Positions 44,371 through 53,358 of a DNA stretch of 64,000 bases are shown piece after piece. A program made the translations under genes and the position numbers. Numbering within the stretch: the first letter of the stretch is position 1; every line of letters begins with the position of its first letter. The notes below the pieces were generated by a model, which was given only the letters and a program-made list of their open reading frames with translations, was not told the DNA's origin and did not search any database. Source of the DNA: Bifidobacterium sp. ESL0775 (GTDB lineage Bacteria; Actinomycetota; Actinomycetes; Actinomycetales; Bifidobacteriaceae); contig NZ_CP113917.1 of the NCBI RefSeq assembly GCF_029395475.1, positions 1,736,001 to 1,800,000 of the forward strand, read 5' to 3'.

Positions 44371-45006
44371 TCACTTCGCATAACCAGTCAGTTCCAGCTT
44401 CTTCGAGACATATTCCCCGATATACACGCCGTTGGTGCCTTCGTAGCCCTGTTTCTTGACCTCGCCCTCGAGCCATTCCTTGTCATGGCCGATGGCCTCG
44501 AGCACGTCGGTGTCGACCTGACCGTCGACGATCAGCGGCAGACGCAACGTCTCGTCGCCGTAGCAGATGACGGTCAACTGGCCGTTCTGCTCGAAGTAGG
44601 CCTTCAGAACCTTGGAAATCTCGTAGACACCCTGTGCGCGCAGCTTGAGCATGAGGTCGCTGGCGGAGACGCCCTTGCGCATGCAGGTGGCGACATCGAC
44701 CTTGCCGTGCGAGATGAGCATGACCGGGCTGCCGTCGATGAGTTTCTTGAAGAACCGGCTGTTTTCCTTGGCGAACTTGATGATCATGCACAGCAGCATC
44801 CATGTGACCAGCACGAAAACGAACTGGAGCACGGTGATCTGCTCGTTGTAGATCACGCCGCCGATGATGGCGCCGAGCACGTAGTTCTGGATCTGGTCCA
44901 TGGCGCTGGTGGGCGCGAGGTTGGATTTGCCGAAGAGGTTGATGTGGACGATGAGGAAGACGATGCCCACGACGAGCTTGATGATAAGTGTGGTGCTGAT
45001 AAGCAT
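44371..45006 (-). CDS. DUF421 (YetF/YcaP-type) membrane protein
   Basis: Three N-terminal helices (about residues 5-25, 40-55 and 60-78) precede a cytoplasmic domain of about 130 residues. Typical DUF421 features are the first-helix NLFGKSNLAPTSAMDQIQNYVLGAIIGG block and the LRAQGVYEISKVLKAYFEQNGQLTV segment. The gene starts 10 bases after the DUF3290 stop and forms a two-gene operon with it. These pairs are widespread in Firmicutes and Actinobacteria and have been linked to membrane or spore-envelope functions. The exact role is unknown. Confidence 0.9.
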   Translation of the reverse strand: MLISTTLIIKLVVGIVFLIVHINLFGKSNLAPTSAMDQIQNYVLGAIIGGVIYNEQITVLQFVFVLVTWMLLCMIIKFAKENSRFFKKLIDGSPVMLISHGKVDVATCMRKGVSASDLMLKLRAQGVYEISKVLKAYFEQNGQLTVICYGDETLRLPLIVDGQVDTDVLEAIGHDKEWLEGEVKKQGYEGTNGVYIGEYVSKKLELTGYAK

Positions 45007-45015
45007 TGCGGTTCC

Positions 45016-45456
45016 TTACTTTTCTATCTTGACGTCGGTGAGCATGTGGGTTTCGGTGAGCTTGTATGCGGTGTAGTCCGTGTTGAGGTTCACCGTGTAA
45101 TACTTTTTGCCGATTTTGACGATCACGTCCTGGTTCAGGTACTTCGAATTGACCAACACATCATCTTCGGAGACGTGCCGCTCCTTGGCGACGTGCTGCA
45201 CGAAACTGACCATCTGCTCGCTTTTCGCGCTGGCCGTCTCGCTTTGCTGGAACTGCGAATAGCCGCTGCCCAGCATCACAACGACCAATAGCAGCGCGAT
45301 GATGCCCAAGTCCCGGTATTTCGTCTTGAGCCGGTGCCGCAGGTACAACACGAAGAACGCGACCAACGCCACGCACAGCACGATGATGATGGTGAAACGG
45401 ATGACCTGGTTGATGCCATGCTGGCTTTGCAGGTAATTGATGCCGTAAAATGTCAT
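45016..45456 (-). CDS. DUF3290 membrane protein
   Basis: The 146-residue protein starts MTFYGINYLQSQHGINQ, a hallmark of DUF3290. It has two helices (about residues 20-42 and 50-65) and a C-terminal extracytoplasmic domain with YYTVNLNTDYTAYKLTETHML. It is encoded directly before DUF421, its regular partner. Both are probably subunits of one membrane complex. Confidence 0.9.
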   Translation of the reverse strand: MTFYGINYLQSQHGINQVIRFTIIIVLCVALVAFFVLYLRHRLKTKYRDLGIIALLLVVVMLGSGYSQFQQSETASAKSEQMVSFVQHVAKERHVSEDDVLVNSKYLNQDVIVKIGKKYYTVNLNTDYTAYKLTETHMLTDVKIEK

Positions 45457-45789
45457 GGAGACGCCTCAAACGTAGGTTGACAGGTGATTTCTCCGTTTCA
45501 TCGTAGGTTTGGAGCGATACGTAGCGGGTTTTTCGGGCTGAGAGAAGAATTTATATGACATTACCCAGCCAATTGACCGCCATGGGCACCAAACCGTTTA
45601 ACAATACCCCTCCATCTAGCTTCGCATTTTCGACGCTATTATTGCCAATCACGACACAGCACACAATGGTATGGAAATCTAAGGCATCAATCTATGAATT
45701 AATGACGGAAATTGGACGCCACAAGGAATCAGAATCCGTTTACCGCCACCAATCTGTCAACTGACTGCACAACGGCTGTGTGCGATTGG
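45457..45789. other. Intergenic region, no gene recognised
   Basis: It holds promoters for the DUF3290 operon and for pgm. A 69-codon plus-strand frame at 45555-45764 has no ribosome binding site or resemblance to known families. Confidence 0.5.
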
Positions 45790-45805
45790 TTGTGATAGCG
45801 CACAA
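45790..45805. promoter_or_regulatory. LacI-type operator-like site upstream of pgm
   Basis: TTGTGATAGCGCACAA has the same TTGTG/CACAA half-sites and 6-base spacing as the perfect palindrome before gpmA. It lies 41 bases upstream of the pgm start. Confidence 0.6.
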
Positions 45806-45845
45806 ACCTCGCGCTTTCGCCCGGCAACTGTGGCACAATGGAACT

Positions 45846-47522
45846 ATGGTTGCAAACAATGCGGGCAAACCCGCCACACAAGCCGACCTCATCGACGTCA
45901 ACGAGGTCATCGGACAGTACTATGACGCCATCCCAGATCCCGCCGATCCAGCGCAACGCGTCTCTTTCGGCACCTCCGGACACCGTGGTTCGTCGCTCAA
46001 GACCTCGTTCAACGAGGCGCATATCGTCGCGATTTCGCAAGCCATCGCCGAATACCGCAAGAAAGCCGGCGTGACCGGGCCTCTCTATCTAGGGCGCGAC
46101 ACCCACGCGCTTTCCGGCCCAGCGATGAAAACGGCCATCGAGGTGCTCGTCGCCAACGGCGTTACCGTGCGTATCGATTCACGCGACGATTTCGTGCCCA
46201 CCCCGGTCATCTCGCACGCGATTCTCACCCACAACCGCGCCGCCGATGGCTCGCAGCGCTTCGAAGGTGACGGCCTTGCCGATGGCATCGTCGTGACCCC
46301 TTCGCACAACCCGCCCACCGACGGCGGTTTCAAGTACGATCCGGTCACCGGCGGGCCGGCTCCGGCCGAAGCGACCGAGGCCATCGCCAACCGCGCCAAC
46401 GAGCTGCTCGGCTCGTTCCGCGACGTCAAGCGCGTGCCCTACGACGAGGCCATCAAGTCGCCGCTGGTCGAGCGCTTCGATTACCGCGACCACTACGTTT
46501 CCGACCTCGGCAACGTCATCGACTTCGATCTCATCCGTTCCTCGGGCGTGCGCCTGGGCATCGACCCGCTCGGCGGCGCTTCGGTCAATTACTGGCCGCT
46601 GATCAACGAAAAGTACGGCCTCAATATCGGCCTGGTCCGCCCAGACGTAGATCCGACTTGGCGGTTCATGACCATCGACCATGATGGCAAGATCCGCATG
46701 GATCCGAGCTCGCAGTACGCAATGAAGGGCCTCGTTGACGAACTCAACGCGGGCGCGTGGAGCAAGTACGACCTCGTCGGCGGCACCGATCCCGACGCCG
46801 ACCGCCACGGCATCGTCTGCCCCGACTGGGGCGTGATGAACCCGAACCACTACCTCGCCGTGTGCATCGCCTACCTCTTCGGCGGCGCACGTCCGGGCTG
46901 GCCCAAGGGCACCGGCGTGGGCAAGACGCTGGTCTCGTCCTCGCTGATCGACCGCGTGGCCGCTTCCATCGGCGCACCGTTGGTCGAGGTGCCGGTCGGC
47001 TTCAAGTGGTTCGTCGACCCGCTGTTCACCGGCAAGGTCGCGTTCGGCGGCGAAGAGAGCTCCGGCATGAGCTTCCTGCGTCGCAACGGCCGTGTGTGGA
47101 CCACCGACAAGGACGGCATCATCCCTGACCTGCTCGCCGCGGAAATCACCGCGAAAACCGGCAAGAACCCGGCCCAGCTTCATCAGGAGCAGGTCGCCAA
47201 GTTCGGCGAAAGCTGGTACAAGCGCGTCGATACGCCGACCACGCTCGAGCAGAAGCAGAAGTTCGCGGGCTTGACCCCCGAATCCGTTTCCGCCACGACG
47301 CTGGCCGACGAGGACATCACCGCCAAGCTCACCCGCGCGCCCGGCAACGACGCGCCCATCGGCGGCATCAAGGTGACCACGAAGAACAACTGGTTCGCCG
47401 CCCGCCCCTCCGGCACCGAGAACATCTACAAGATCTACGCCGAGTCGTTCGTCTCACCCGAGGCACTCGACCAGGTGCTTTCCGAGGCCACGGACGTGGT
47501 CGACAAGGCGCTCGGCGAATAA
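45846..47522 (+). CDS. pgm: Phosphoglucomutase, alpha-D-glucose phosphate-specific
   Basis: Pgm interconverts glucose 1-phosphate and glucose 6-phosphate, connecting glycogen, sugar-nucleotide and Leloir-type metabolism to the fructose-6-phosphate shunt. The N-terminal [10 protein letters not shown], the phosphoserine loop [11 protein letters not shown], the metal loop [11 protein letters not shown], the sugar-binding [10 protein letters not shown] and the C-terminal phosphate-binding [15 protein letters not shown] are all intact. At 558 residues it matches the bacterial long form. ATG at 45846 is chosen by family N-terminus. A LacI-like operator lies just upstream. Confidence 0.97.
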   Translation: MVANNAGKPATQADLIDVNEVIGQYYDAIPDPADPAQRVSFGTSGHRGSSLKTSFNEAHIVAISQAIAEYRKKAGVTGPLYLGRDTHALSGPAMKTAIEVLVANGVTVRIDSRDDFVPTPVISHAILTHNRAADGSQRFEGDGLADGIVVTPSHNPPTDGGFKYDPVTGGPAPAEATEAIANRANELLGSFRDVKRVPYDEAIKSPLVERFDYRDHYVSDLGNVIDFDLIRSSGVRLGIDPLGGASVNYWPLINEKYGLNIGLVRPDVDPTWRFMTIDHDGKIRMDPSSQYAMKGLVDELNAGAWSKYDLVGGTDPDADRHGIVCPDWGVMNPNHYLAVCIAYLFGGARPGWPKGTGVGKTLVSSSLIDRVAASIGAPLVEVPVGFKWFVDPLFTGKVAFGGEESSGMSFLRRNGRVWTTDKDGIIPDLLAAEITAKTGKNPAQLHQEQVAKFGESWYKRVDTPTTLEQKQKFAGLTPESVSATTLADEDITAKLTRAPGNDAPIGGIKVTTKNNWFAARPSGTENIYKIYAESFVSPEALDQVLSEATDVVDKALGE

Positions 47523-47544
47523 TTCGTCATAGGACATCGCACAA

Positions 47545-47606
47545 GTCGGTAGATAGGAAAATAAGAATGGCGGATTTCCGCCATTTCGAAAAACCTATCT
47601 ACCGAC
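47545..47606. repeat. Nested double inverted repeat after pgm
   Basis: Outer 13-bp arms GTCGGTAGATAGG/CCTATCTACCGAC enclose an inner 10-bp hairpin GAATGGCGGA/TCCGCCATTC-like. A-rich linkers lie on each side of the inner hairpin. It lies between pgm and the RNase HI gene and probably acts as a terminator or protein-binding site. Confidence 0.75.
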
Positions 47607-47655
47607 CTGCGCGTTATGTGTCCCGATTTCGCCGGCAAAACGTAGGCTTGGGACT

Positions 47656-49227
47656 ATGACTATTACGGTTTCTACGGACGGCAGCGCACTCGGCAATCCC
47701 AACGGCCCCATGGGTTGGGCTTGGGCGGATCACGCGGCGAACGCAGCACGCACAGACGGGCATCAGCACGACGGAGACAGCGACGCGGGCGGCGCCACCA
47801 ACGGCACCAATCAGATCGGCGAGCTGTGCGCGGTTCTCGAGGCGCTGAGGGCGCATCGCGGGCCGGAACCGCTGACCATCGAAACCGACTCGCAGTACGC
47901 CATCAATTGCTCGACTACCTGGGTCAAGGGTTGGAAGAAGAACGGCTGGAAGAACTCGCAAAAAAAACCGGTGAAGAACGCGCCGCTGATCAAGGCCATT
48001 GACGCCGAAATCGGCCGACGCGAGGGACCAGTAAAATTCGTCTGGGTCAAGGGGCACAACGGCAATCCCGGCAACGAGAAGGTCGACGACCTCGCCCACA
48101 CCTACTCCGGCGACGCACGCAGTGGGGTCAAGGACGGCTATCTGCCGCTGGAAGGCTGGCAGTCGCTGCTCGTCTCGCCGTACGCCAAAGGCGTGGATAT
48201 CCCCGCCGACGCCAAAATGCTCATCGATGGCAAAATCACTGCAGAACAATACCATCTTGGTCGCGGAGCGGAGTCCGCCGGCAGTGACGATGATGATTGG
48301 AACAATTCCGAAGATATTGAAAACCCGTCGGCAAACTCCGGAAACGCCACTGATCACGCTGCAGGGCAAAACGGCCACAAACCAACGCTGGCTGAACGAC
48401 TCGCGGAACCGGAGGGCGTGCCTGAATATGATTTCGGTCCTCGCAAGCCGATAGTCGCGCATCATCGCGCGGCCGAGAACGACGAGTGGTCCGACGGAAA
48501 CAATCATCACGAGGACAATGACAATGAAGGGCAGCCCCACGGCATCGGACGCACTGTGCGTTCCAACCCTGATTTCAGCGCATCGCCGGTAGGCGACGAT
48601 GTCACCATTCCCGCCTACAAAAGCGACAAAACCGCCACCGAGACACAATTGCCGGTTACCGACAACAAGGCGAATGGATCCGATAAACCAGACGAGACAA
48701 ACGAATCAGGCGTACTTTCACAGCCAAAGAAGCCATCTCTGGCCGAAGCAGGCGAGCCTTCGACAAACCATGACGTCGCCGGTACCAACGAACCGAGCGA
48801 ACCAACCAAGGCAAACGAATCTTCAAAATCCGACGACAACGACGATTTTGACGGCGATGAGGACAATTTCGATGATGTCGATGAATCCGATAATGCCGGC
48901 CAACCCGATGACAACGATGCTGATACCGACGAATCTGACGAAGCCAATAACGACGACAATACCGACCAAGACACGGAAAATGTCGTTGCCACGCAGGACG
49001 CGAAGTCGGCCCCAAAGGAGGATCAGGCGCCGCCCTATCTCAACAGTGGTCTGAGCGTGAATGGGACATTGCGCTTCTTCCCCGCCCCGCAGACCAGCCC
49101 GACCTACAACGGCCGGCCGCGCCATATCCGCGGGGTCATCGCCATCGACGGGTATGTGGCCGGAGACGGCACCATCGTGCTCGACAATGCACCATTCCTC
49201 ATCGCCAACAACACCAACAAAAAGTGA
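47656..49227 (+). CDS. Ribonuclease HI-domain protein with long acidic C-terminal region
   Basis: Residues 1-155 form an RNase HI domain with the catalytic acidic residues: D in STDGSALGN, E in GELCAVLEAL, D in ETDSQYAIN and the terminal D in GNEKVDDLA, plus the flexible-loop His in VKGHNGNPG. This enzyme removes RNA from RNA-DNA hybrids. A conserved segment up to about residue 205 follows. Then come over 250 residues that are disordered and strongly acidic (Asp, Glu, Asn, Ser), and an ordered C-terminal segment of about 50 residues with PTYNGRPRHIRGVIAIDGYVAG. The tail is unusual for RNase HI and may help target or regulate the enzyme. Confidence 0.85.
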   Translation: MTITVSTDGSALGNPNGPMGWAWADHAANAARTDGHQHDGDSDAGGATNGTNQIGELCAVLEALRAHRGPEPLTIETDSQYAINCSTTWVKGWKKNGWKNSQKKPVKNAPLIKAIDAEIGRREGPVKFVWVKGHNGNPGNEKVDDLAHTYSGDARSGVKDGYLPLEGWQSLLVSPYAKGVDIPADAKMLIDGKITAEQYHLGRGAESAGSDDDDWNNSEDIENPSANSGNATDHAAGQNGHKPTLAERLAEPEGVPEYDFGPRKPIVAHHRAAENDEWSDGNNHHEDNDNEGQPHGIGRTVRSNPDFSASPVGDDVTIPAYKSDKTATETQLPVTDNKANGSDKPDETNESGVLSQPKKPSLAEAGEPSTNHDVAGTNEPSEPTKANESSKSDDNDDFDGDEDNFDDVDESDNAGQPDDNDADTDESDEANNDDNTDQDTENVVATQDAKSAPKEDQAPPYLNSGLSVNGTLRFFPAPQTSPTYNGRPRHIRGVIAIDGYVAGDGTIVLDNAPFLIANNTNKK

Positions 49228-49258
49228 CAGAAACGAACAAAACCCGAACAACAGGAAA

Positions 49259-49300
49259 AGTATCGGAACACCGATACTATGGAAAGTGACGCTCGTCACT
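49259..49300. promoter_or_regulatory. Two adjacent inverted repeats upstream of rpiA
   Basis: AGTATCGG-AACA-CCGATACT (49259-49278) is followed by AGTGACG-CT-CGTCACT (49285-49300), 35 bases before the rpiA start. They could be operators, mRNA hairpins controlling rpiA, or the terminator of the preceding gene. Confidence 0.55.
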
Positions 49301-49334
49301 ACATGACGGAGCAAAGCCTTTAAAAGGAGTATCA

Positions 49335-50033
49335 ATGGATAAGCAAGAGCAAGACGCGCTGAAGAAGGCGGCCGGCATCGAGGGCGCAAAGTTCATCAAA
49401 GACGGCATGATCGCGGGCCTCGGCACCGGTTCGACCGTACGCTTCCTGGTCGATGAGCTCGGCCGCCGCACCCAAGAGGAAGGCCTCAAGTTCACCGGCG
49501 TGACGACCTCCCGCCGCACCGCCAAGCAGGCCGAGGGCTACGGTATCAAGATCGTCGACATCGATGACGTGGACCACATCGACCTCACCATCGACGGCGC
49601 GGACGAAGTGGACAAAAACTTCAACGGCATCAAGGGCGGCGGCGCGGCTCTGCTCTGGGAGAAGATCGTCAACGAGAACTCCAACTACAACATCTGGATC
49701 GTCGACGAGTCCAAGGTGGTCGACACCATCGGCAAGTTCCCGCTGCCCGTCGAGGTCATCCCCTTCGGCGCCGGACATGTCATCAAGAAGTTCGAGGCCA
49801 AGGGCTACAAGCCGGTCCTGCGCAAGAACGCCGACGGCACCGACGTGCGCACCGACGAGAACAACTACGTCGTCGACCTGCACCTTGAGCGCATCGATCA
49901 CCCGCAGGATCTCGCCGAAGACCTCATCAACACGGTCGGCGTGGTGGAGCATGGCCTCTTCCTCAACCGCGTGGACAAGGTCATCGTCGGCAACCCCAAC
50001 GGCCCGCGTATTCTGACCGTTTCCGAAAACTGA
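49335..50033 (+). CDS. rpiA: Ribose-5-phosphate isomerase A
   Basis: RpiA interconverts ribose 5-phosphate and ribulose 5-phosphate in the pentose phosphate route, which in bifidobacteria feeds the phosphoketolase shunt. The phosphate-binding GLGTGSTVRFLVDELG is near residue 30, and the active-site blocks are LTIDGADEVDKNFNGIKGGGAALLWEKIV and DESKVVDTIGKFPLPVEVIPFG. The length of 232 is standard. A strong site (AAAAGGAG) precedes the ATG. Confidence 0.97.
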   Translation: MDKQEQDALKKAAGIEGAKFIKDGMIAGLGTGSTVRFLVDELGRRTQEEGLKFTGVTTSRRTAKQAEGYGIKIVDIDDVDHIDLTIDGADEVDKNFNGIKGGGAALLWEKIVNENSNYNIWIVDESKVVDTIGKFPLPVEVIPFGAGHVIKKFEAKGYKPVLRKNADGTDVRTDENNYVVDLHLERIDHPQDLAEDLINTVGVVEHGLFLNRVDKVIVGNPNGPRILTVSEN

Positions 50034-50070
50034 GTTCGATAAAACATCGGCTGACTTCGGCCGATAAACC

Positions 50071-50113
50071 AAAAGGCACGCAATTGCTCAATCCGCAATG
50101 CGTGCCTTTTTTG
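50071..50113. terminator. Bidirectional terminator between rpiA and tpx
   Basis: Stem AAAAGGCACGCA(A)TTGC/GCAATGCGTGCCTTTT with a one-base bulge and T tract lies between the convergent genes. Confidence 0.9.
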
Positions 50114-50122
50114 TATTGCTTA

Positions 50123-50626
50123 TTACAGCGCTTCGACCGCCTTGCGGGCAGCATCGTAATCGGGCTCGTCGTGAATCTCGGGAACCTGCTGGGTGTACGC
50201 AACGTTACCGTCAGCGTCAACCACGACGACCGCGCGCGAAAGCAGGCCACGCATGCCGCCGTCGGCGATGGTCACGCCGTAATCCTCGCCGAACGAGGAA
50301 CGGAAGGCGGAACCGGTGACGACGTTCTTGATGCCTTCGGCGCCACAGAAACGGGCCTGGGCGAACGGCAGATCCTTGGAAATGCAGATGACGGTGACAT
50401 TGTCCAGATCCTGCGCCATCGTGTTGAACTTGCGCACCGACATCGAGCAGACGTCCGTGTCGAGCGAGGGGAAGATGTTCAAAATCACCTTGTGGCCGGC
50501 GAACTTGTCGAGGCCGAAATCGTTGAGATCGCCGTCAGCGAGAGAGAAAGCCGGGGCTTTGGAGCCGACGGCGGGGAGATTTCCTACGGTGCGAGTGGGC
50601 GCACCACCCAAAGTAATTTGTGCCAT
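50123..50626 (-). CDS. tpx: Thiol peroxidase Tpx (atypical 2-Cys peroxiredoxin)
   Basis: Tpx reduces hydrogen and alkyl peroxides at the expense of thioredoxin. The peroxidatic Cys is C60 in PSLDTDVCSMSVRKF, and the resolving Cys is C94 in LPFAQARFCGAEG, the same spacing as in E. coli Tpx. The length of 167 is standard. The ATG at 50626 marks the conserved family N-terminus MAQITLGG. It is convergent with rpiA. Confidence 0.96.
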   Translation of the reverse strand: MAQITLGGAPTRTVGNLPAVGSKAPAFSLADGDLNDFGLDKFAGHKVILNIFPSLDTDVCSMSVRKFNTMAQDLDNVTVICISKDLPFAQARFCGAEGIKNVVTGSAFRSSFGEDYGVTIADGGMRGLLSRAVVVVDADGNVAYTQQVPEIHDEPDYDAARKAVEAL

Positions 50627-50797
50627 GACCCCATGGTGCCATGAAACGGTCGGATATGCCAACGGTTTACGCTACGTGACAGTTACATCACGCGCAATGG
50701 CGCAGCAGGCCAACATATTGAGTTTACAGCCGCAGTCTGAGGCCATAAACCAACGTATTTGCGTATAAGCGAGGTTTGACCTTAAGGAGGCAGACGT

Positions 50798-50881
50798 ATG
50801 ACGCTTCTTCTCCCGACCCAAGCCAAAACAAGCCAACGACAAAACAAAAAGCCCGGAGCCAAACGACCCCGAGCCTTGTAA
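50798..50881 (+). CDS. Possible 27-residue basic peptide
   Basis: The frame starts after AAGGAGG at 8-base spacing, one of the best ribosome binding sites in the window, and encodes a short peptide with a basic C-terminal half rich in Gln, Lys, Arg and Pro (RQNKKPGAKRPRAL). It overlaps the bS22 terminator on the opposite strand, so the coding content could be accidental. No family is recognised. Confidence 0.35.
   Translation: MTLLLPTQAKTSQRQNKKPGAKRPRAL
50846..50878 (-). terminator. Terminator of the bS22 gene
   Basis: On the minus strand, stem AAGGCTCGGGG/CTCCGGGCTTT (with G-U pairs) is followed by TTTTTGTTTTG, just 3' of the bS22 stop. Confidence 0.85.
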
Positions 50882-50891
50882 AAAGCTGATA

Positions 50892-50981
50892 CTACTTGCG
50901 CTGATGACGAGTCTTACGCAGCAGTTTGCGGTGCTTCTTCTTGCTCATCCGCTTGCGGCGCTTCTTGATGACGGAACCCAT
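50892..50981 (-). CDS. Small ribosomal subunit protein bS22 (AURKAIP1/COX24 domain)
   Basis: This 29-residue, extremely basic protein begins [19 protein letters not shown] and ends [10 protein letters not shown]. It matches the actinobacterial bS22 protein found on mycobacterial small subunits, which is also the bacterial relative of the mitochondrial AURKAIP1/COX24 domain. GGAGG lies at proper distance before the ATG and a clear terminator follows. It is slightly shorter than the 33-residue mycobacterial form, lacking the last few residues. Confidence 0.9.
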   Translation of the reverse strand: MGSVIKKRRKRMSKKKHRKLLRKTRHQRK

Positions 50982-51168
50982 CTGAAGCCTCCAATCCTTG
51001 ACTGTAAGTTTGCAACTTGACCTATATTACTCGCTCTTGCCGACTTAAAACGCCATGTATCCTGATTTTTGCCAATCAACAGGAAATCATACCAACAAAA
51101 CAGATTGATTCCGCCAATTCAAGACCACTTACTGACATGAACACACCCATCAGGCCGTTTGCGTGTTT

Positions 51169-51783
51169 TCAGAGCGGGAACTTCGAATAGAACCGTTGGA
51201 TCGAGTCCTTGGGACCGGTGGCCTGGAACACCACGGTATCGTTCTGCCAGACCGCCGTCGCCGCCTTGCTCTTCGTATCCGTGACCTTCACCACATATTT
51301 CCCAGTGGCGTTACCGGAGACCTTGACATCACCACTGGCCAGATCCGTGCCTTTGAGCGCTCCGCTGAGCGAGTCGTACTGAGCCTTCGCACTATCGCTA
51401 CCTGACCATTGCGCCACCACGAGCGTGACGTCCTTGGGCAAATCACCCGTCGAATAGGTGAGCGTGTACTCCTCCAACGGCGTGGCCGAAGTCCAGTTGG
51501 CGCTGGGAGCAGCCTCTGTGCGGGCAAAATTCAGCACGCTATCGGGCATCGCCTTTAAAAGCGGCGAAGCGTCTTGCGGCAGATCCTTGGCCTTGATGCT
51601 TGGTGCGGTGGGCGCGGGCTTGCTGGCAGCGACCTGTTGCTTCTGCTCACCATTCCCTCCCTTGTTCATCGCCCAGCCCGGCCATACAAACGCCGAAAGC
51701 AGGGCAAGTGCGATCACCACCGCGGCCGCGACCACGACAGCGATCAGCTTTCCATGGGAAGAAGATTTCTGTTCGCTCGACAT
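51169..51783 (-). CDS. Membrane-anchored extracytoplasmic protein of unknown function
   Basis: After a short polar N-terminus comes one membrane helix (about residues 12-38). A linker rich in Gln, Lys, Ala and Pro leads to an extracytoplasmic domain (about residues 65-204). That domain has alternating hydrophobic strands (EYTLTYSTG, DVTLVVAQWSG, KYVVKVTDT, AATAVWQNDTVVFQATG) and probably a single alpha/beta fold. No catalytic motif or family is recognised. It is divergent from radA. Confidence 0.7.
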   Translation of the reverse strand: MSSEQKSSSHGKLIAVVVAAAVVIALALLSAFVWPGWAMNKGGNGEQKQQVAASKPAPTAPSIKAKDLPQDASPLLKAMPDSVLNFARTEAAPSANWTSATPLEEYTLTYSTGDLPKDVTLVVAQWSGSDSAKAQYDSLSGALKGTDLASGDVKVSGNATGKYVVKVTDTKSKAATAVWQNDTVVFQATGPKDSIQRFYSKFPL

Positions 51784-51933
51784 AGTCGCAATTATTTCAC
51801 AGCGGGGTGACGCTGGTTCGCCGCCATCAGCCCTGTTGCTCCCTGAACCTTGAGCGAAATATCAACTTGAATTTCAAGGTGATATCATCGCCTGCACTTG
51901 CTCTTGTCGGCGAAATTGGCTAGCGTCAGCATC

Positions 51934-53358
51934 ATGGCAAAGATTGCGACACAGTACGTTTGCTCGGAGTGCGGCTGGAACGGCGTGAAATGGTACGGGC
52001 GTTGCCCCGAATGCGGCGCGTGGGGCACCATCGAGGAGTTCCATGAGGCACGGCCCGCCGCCGCATCGCGCACCGCAGCGCCCGGACGCACCTCACGCAC
52101 GCAGGCCAGTTCCGCCGTCATGGCCGGCAGCGCCGCAGCCAGGCCGATCACCGAAATCTCGACCGACAGCGTCAAGAGGATCCCCACCGGCTTCGGCGAG
52201 TTCGACCGCGTGCTGGGCGGTGGCATCGTGCCGGGTTCGGTCGTTCTGGTCGCAGGCGAACCGGGCATCGGCAAGTCGACGCTGCTGCTCGAGACCGCCG
52301 GCAACGTGGCACGAAATTATCCCAAGAAATCAGTCCTTTATATATCCGGCGAGGAATCGCAGGCGCAGGTGCGTATGCGCGCCTCCCGCATCAACGCGCT
52401 GGAAAGCAATCTGCTGCTGGCCTCGACCACCGACCTCGCCACCGTGCTCGGCCTGATCGAGCAAGAGAAGCCGAGCCTCGCCATCGTGGATTCTGCGCAA
52501 ACCATCGTCTCCCAAGACGTCGATGGCATCTCAGGCGGCTCCACGCAGGTGCGTGAGGTAGCCAGCGCCCTGATCGACACCGCCAAAACGCTTGACATTC
52601 CAGTGATGCTGGTCGGCCATGTCACCAAGGACGGCTCCATCGCCGGCCCGCGCACGCTCGAACATCTGGTGGATGTGGTCTGCCAGTTCGAGGGCGATTC
52701 CCAGACCGCGCTGCGCCTGCTGCACGCTGCCAAGAACCGCTTCGGGCCCACCGACGAAGTGGGCTGCTTCGACATGAGCGGCGACGGTATTGAAGAGGTC
52801 AGCGATCCTTCCGGCCTATTCCTTTCCACCGAGGACGCACCGGTCGAAGGCACTTGTGTTACGTTCACGCTTGACGGCCACCGCAGCCTGCCGATCGAAG
52901 TGCAGGCGCTGGTCACGAAATCCGTTTTGCCGACACCTAGGCGTAATACAAACGGCATTGATTCCAATCGTCTCGCCATGCTCTCGGCGGTCTTGTACCG
53001 TCACGGCCGCGTGAACCTACTGGCCAACGATCTTTACGTTTCGACCATCGCCGGCGGTTTGGCCAAGGAGCCAGCCTGCGATCTCGCCATCGTCGCCGCA
53101 CTGGCAAGCGCCGCCACCAGCAAACCCATCGCCCGCACCACTTGCGCCATGGGCGAGATTAGCCTCACCGGCCAAGTACGTCCCGTTCCCCAGCTTTCCC
53201 ATCGCTTGAACGAAGCCGCAAGACTGGGCTTCACCCGCGCCGTAGTTCCCACCCATCGCGGCCGTCGCGGCATCAAAGCCGTCAAGGGCCTGGAAATCGT
53301 AGAGGTCTCGTCCCTGCGCGACGCACTGGATGCGCTAGGCGTCTCCAAAGGAAGATAA
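51934..53358 (+). CDS. radA: DNA repair protein RadA (Sms)
   Basis: RadA is a RecA-like, Lon-like ATPase that processes recombination intermediates. The N-terminal zinc finger CSECGWNGVKWYGRCPECGAW is intact. Walker A is GEPGIGKSTLL and Walker B is PSLAIVDSAQTI. The RadA-specific KNRFG motif appears in AAKNRFGPTDEVG. The C-terminal Lon-like domain includes GRRGIKAVKGLEIVEVSSL. At 474 residues the length is normal. ATG at 51934 starts two residues before the zinc-finger strand; the longer frame upstream overlaps non-coding sequence. Confidence 0.97.
   Translation: MAKIATQYVCSECGWNGVKWYGRCPECGAWGTIEEFHEARPAAASRTAAPGRTSRTQASSAVMAGSAAARPITEISTDSVKRIPTGFGEFDRVLGGGIVPGSVVLVAGEPGIGKSTLLLETAGNVARNYPKKSVLYISGEESQAQVRMRASRINALESNLLLASTTDLATVLGLIEQEKPSLAIVDSAQTIVSQDVDGISGGSTQVREVASALIDTAKTLDIPVMLVGHVTKDGSIAGPRTLEHLVDVVCQFEGDSQTALRLLHAAKNRFGPTDEVGCFDMSGDGIEEVSDPSGLFLSTEDAPVEGTCVTFTLDGHRSLPIEVQALVTKSVLPTPRRNTNGIDSNRLAMLSAVLYRHGRVNLLANDLYVSTIAGGLAKEPACDLAIVAALASAATSKPIARTTCAMGEISLTGQVRPVPQLSHRLNEAARLGFTRAVVPTHRGRRGIKAVKGLEIVEVSSLRDALDALGVSKGR

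Noticed and set aside
45555..45764. A 69-codon frame upstream of pgm
   Set aside because: Composition is not coding-like and there is no translation signal.
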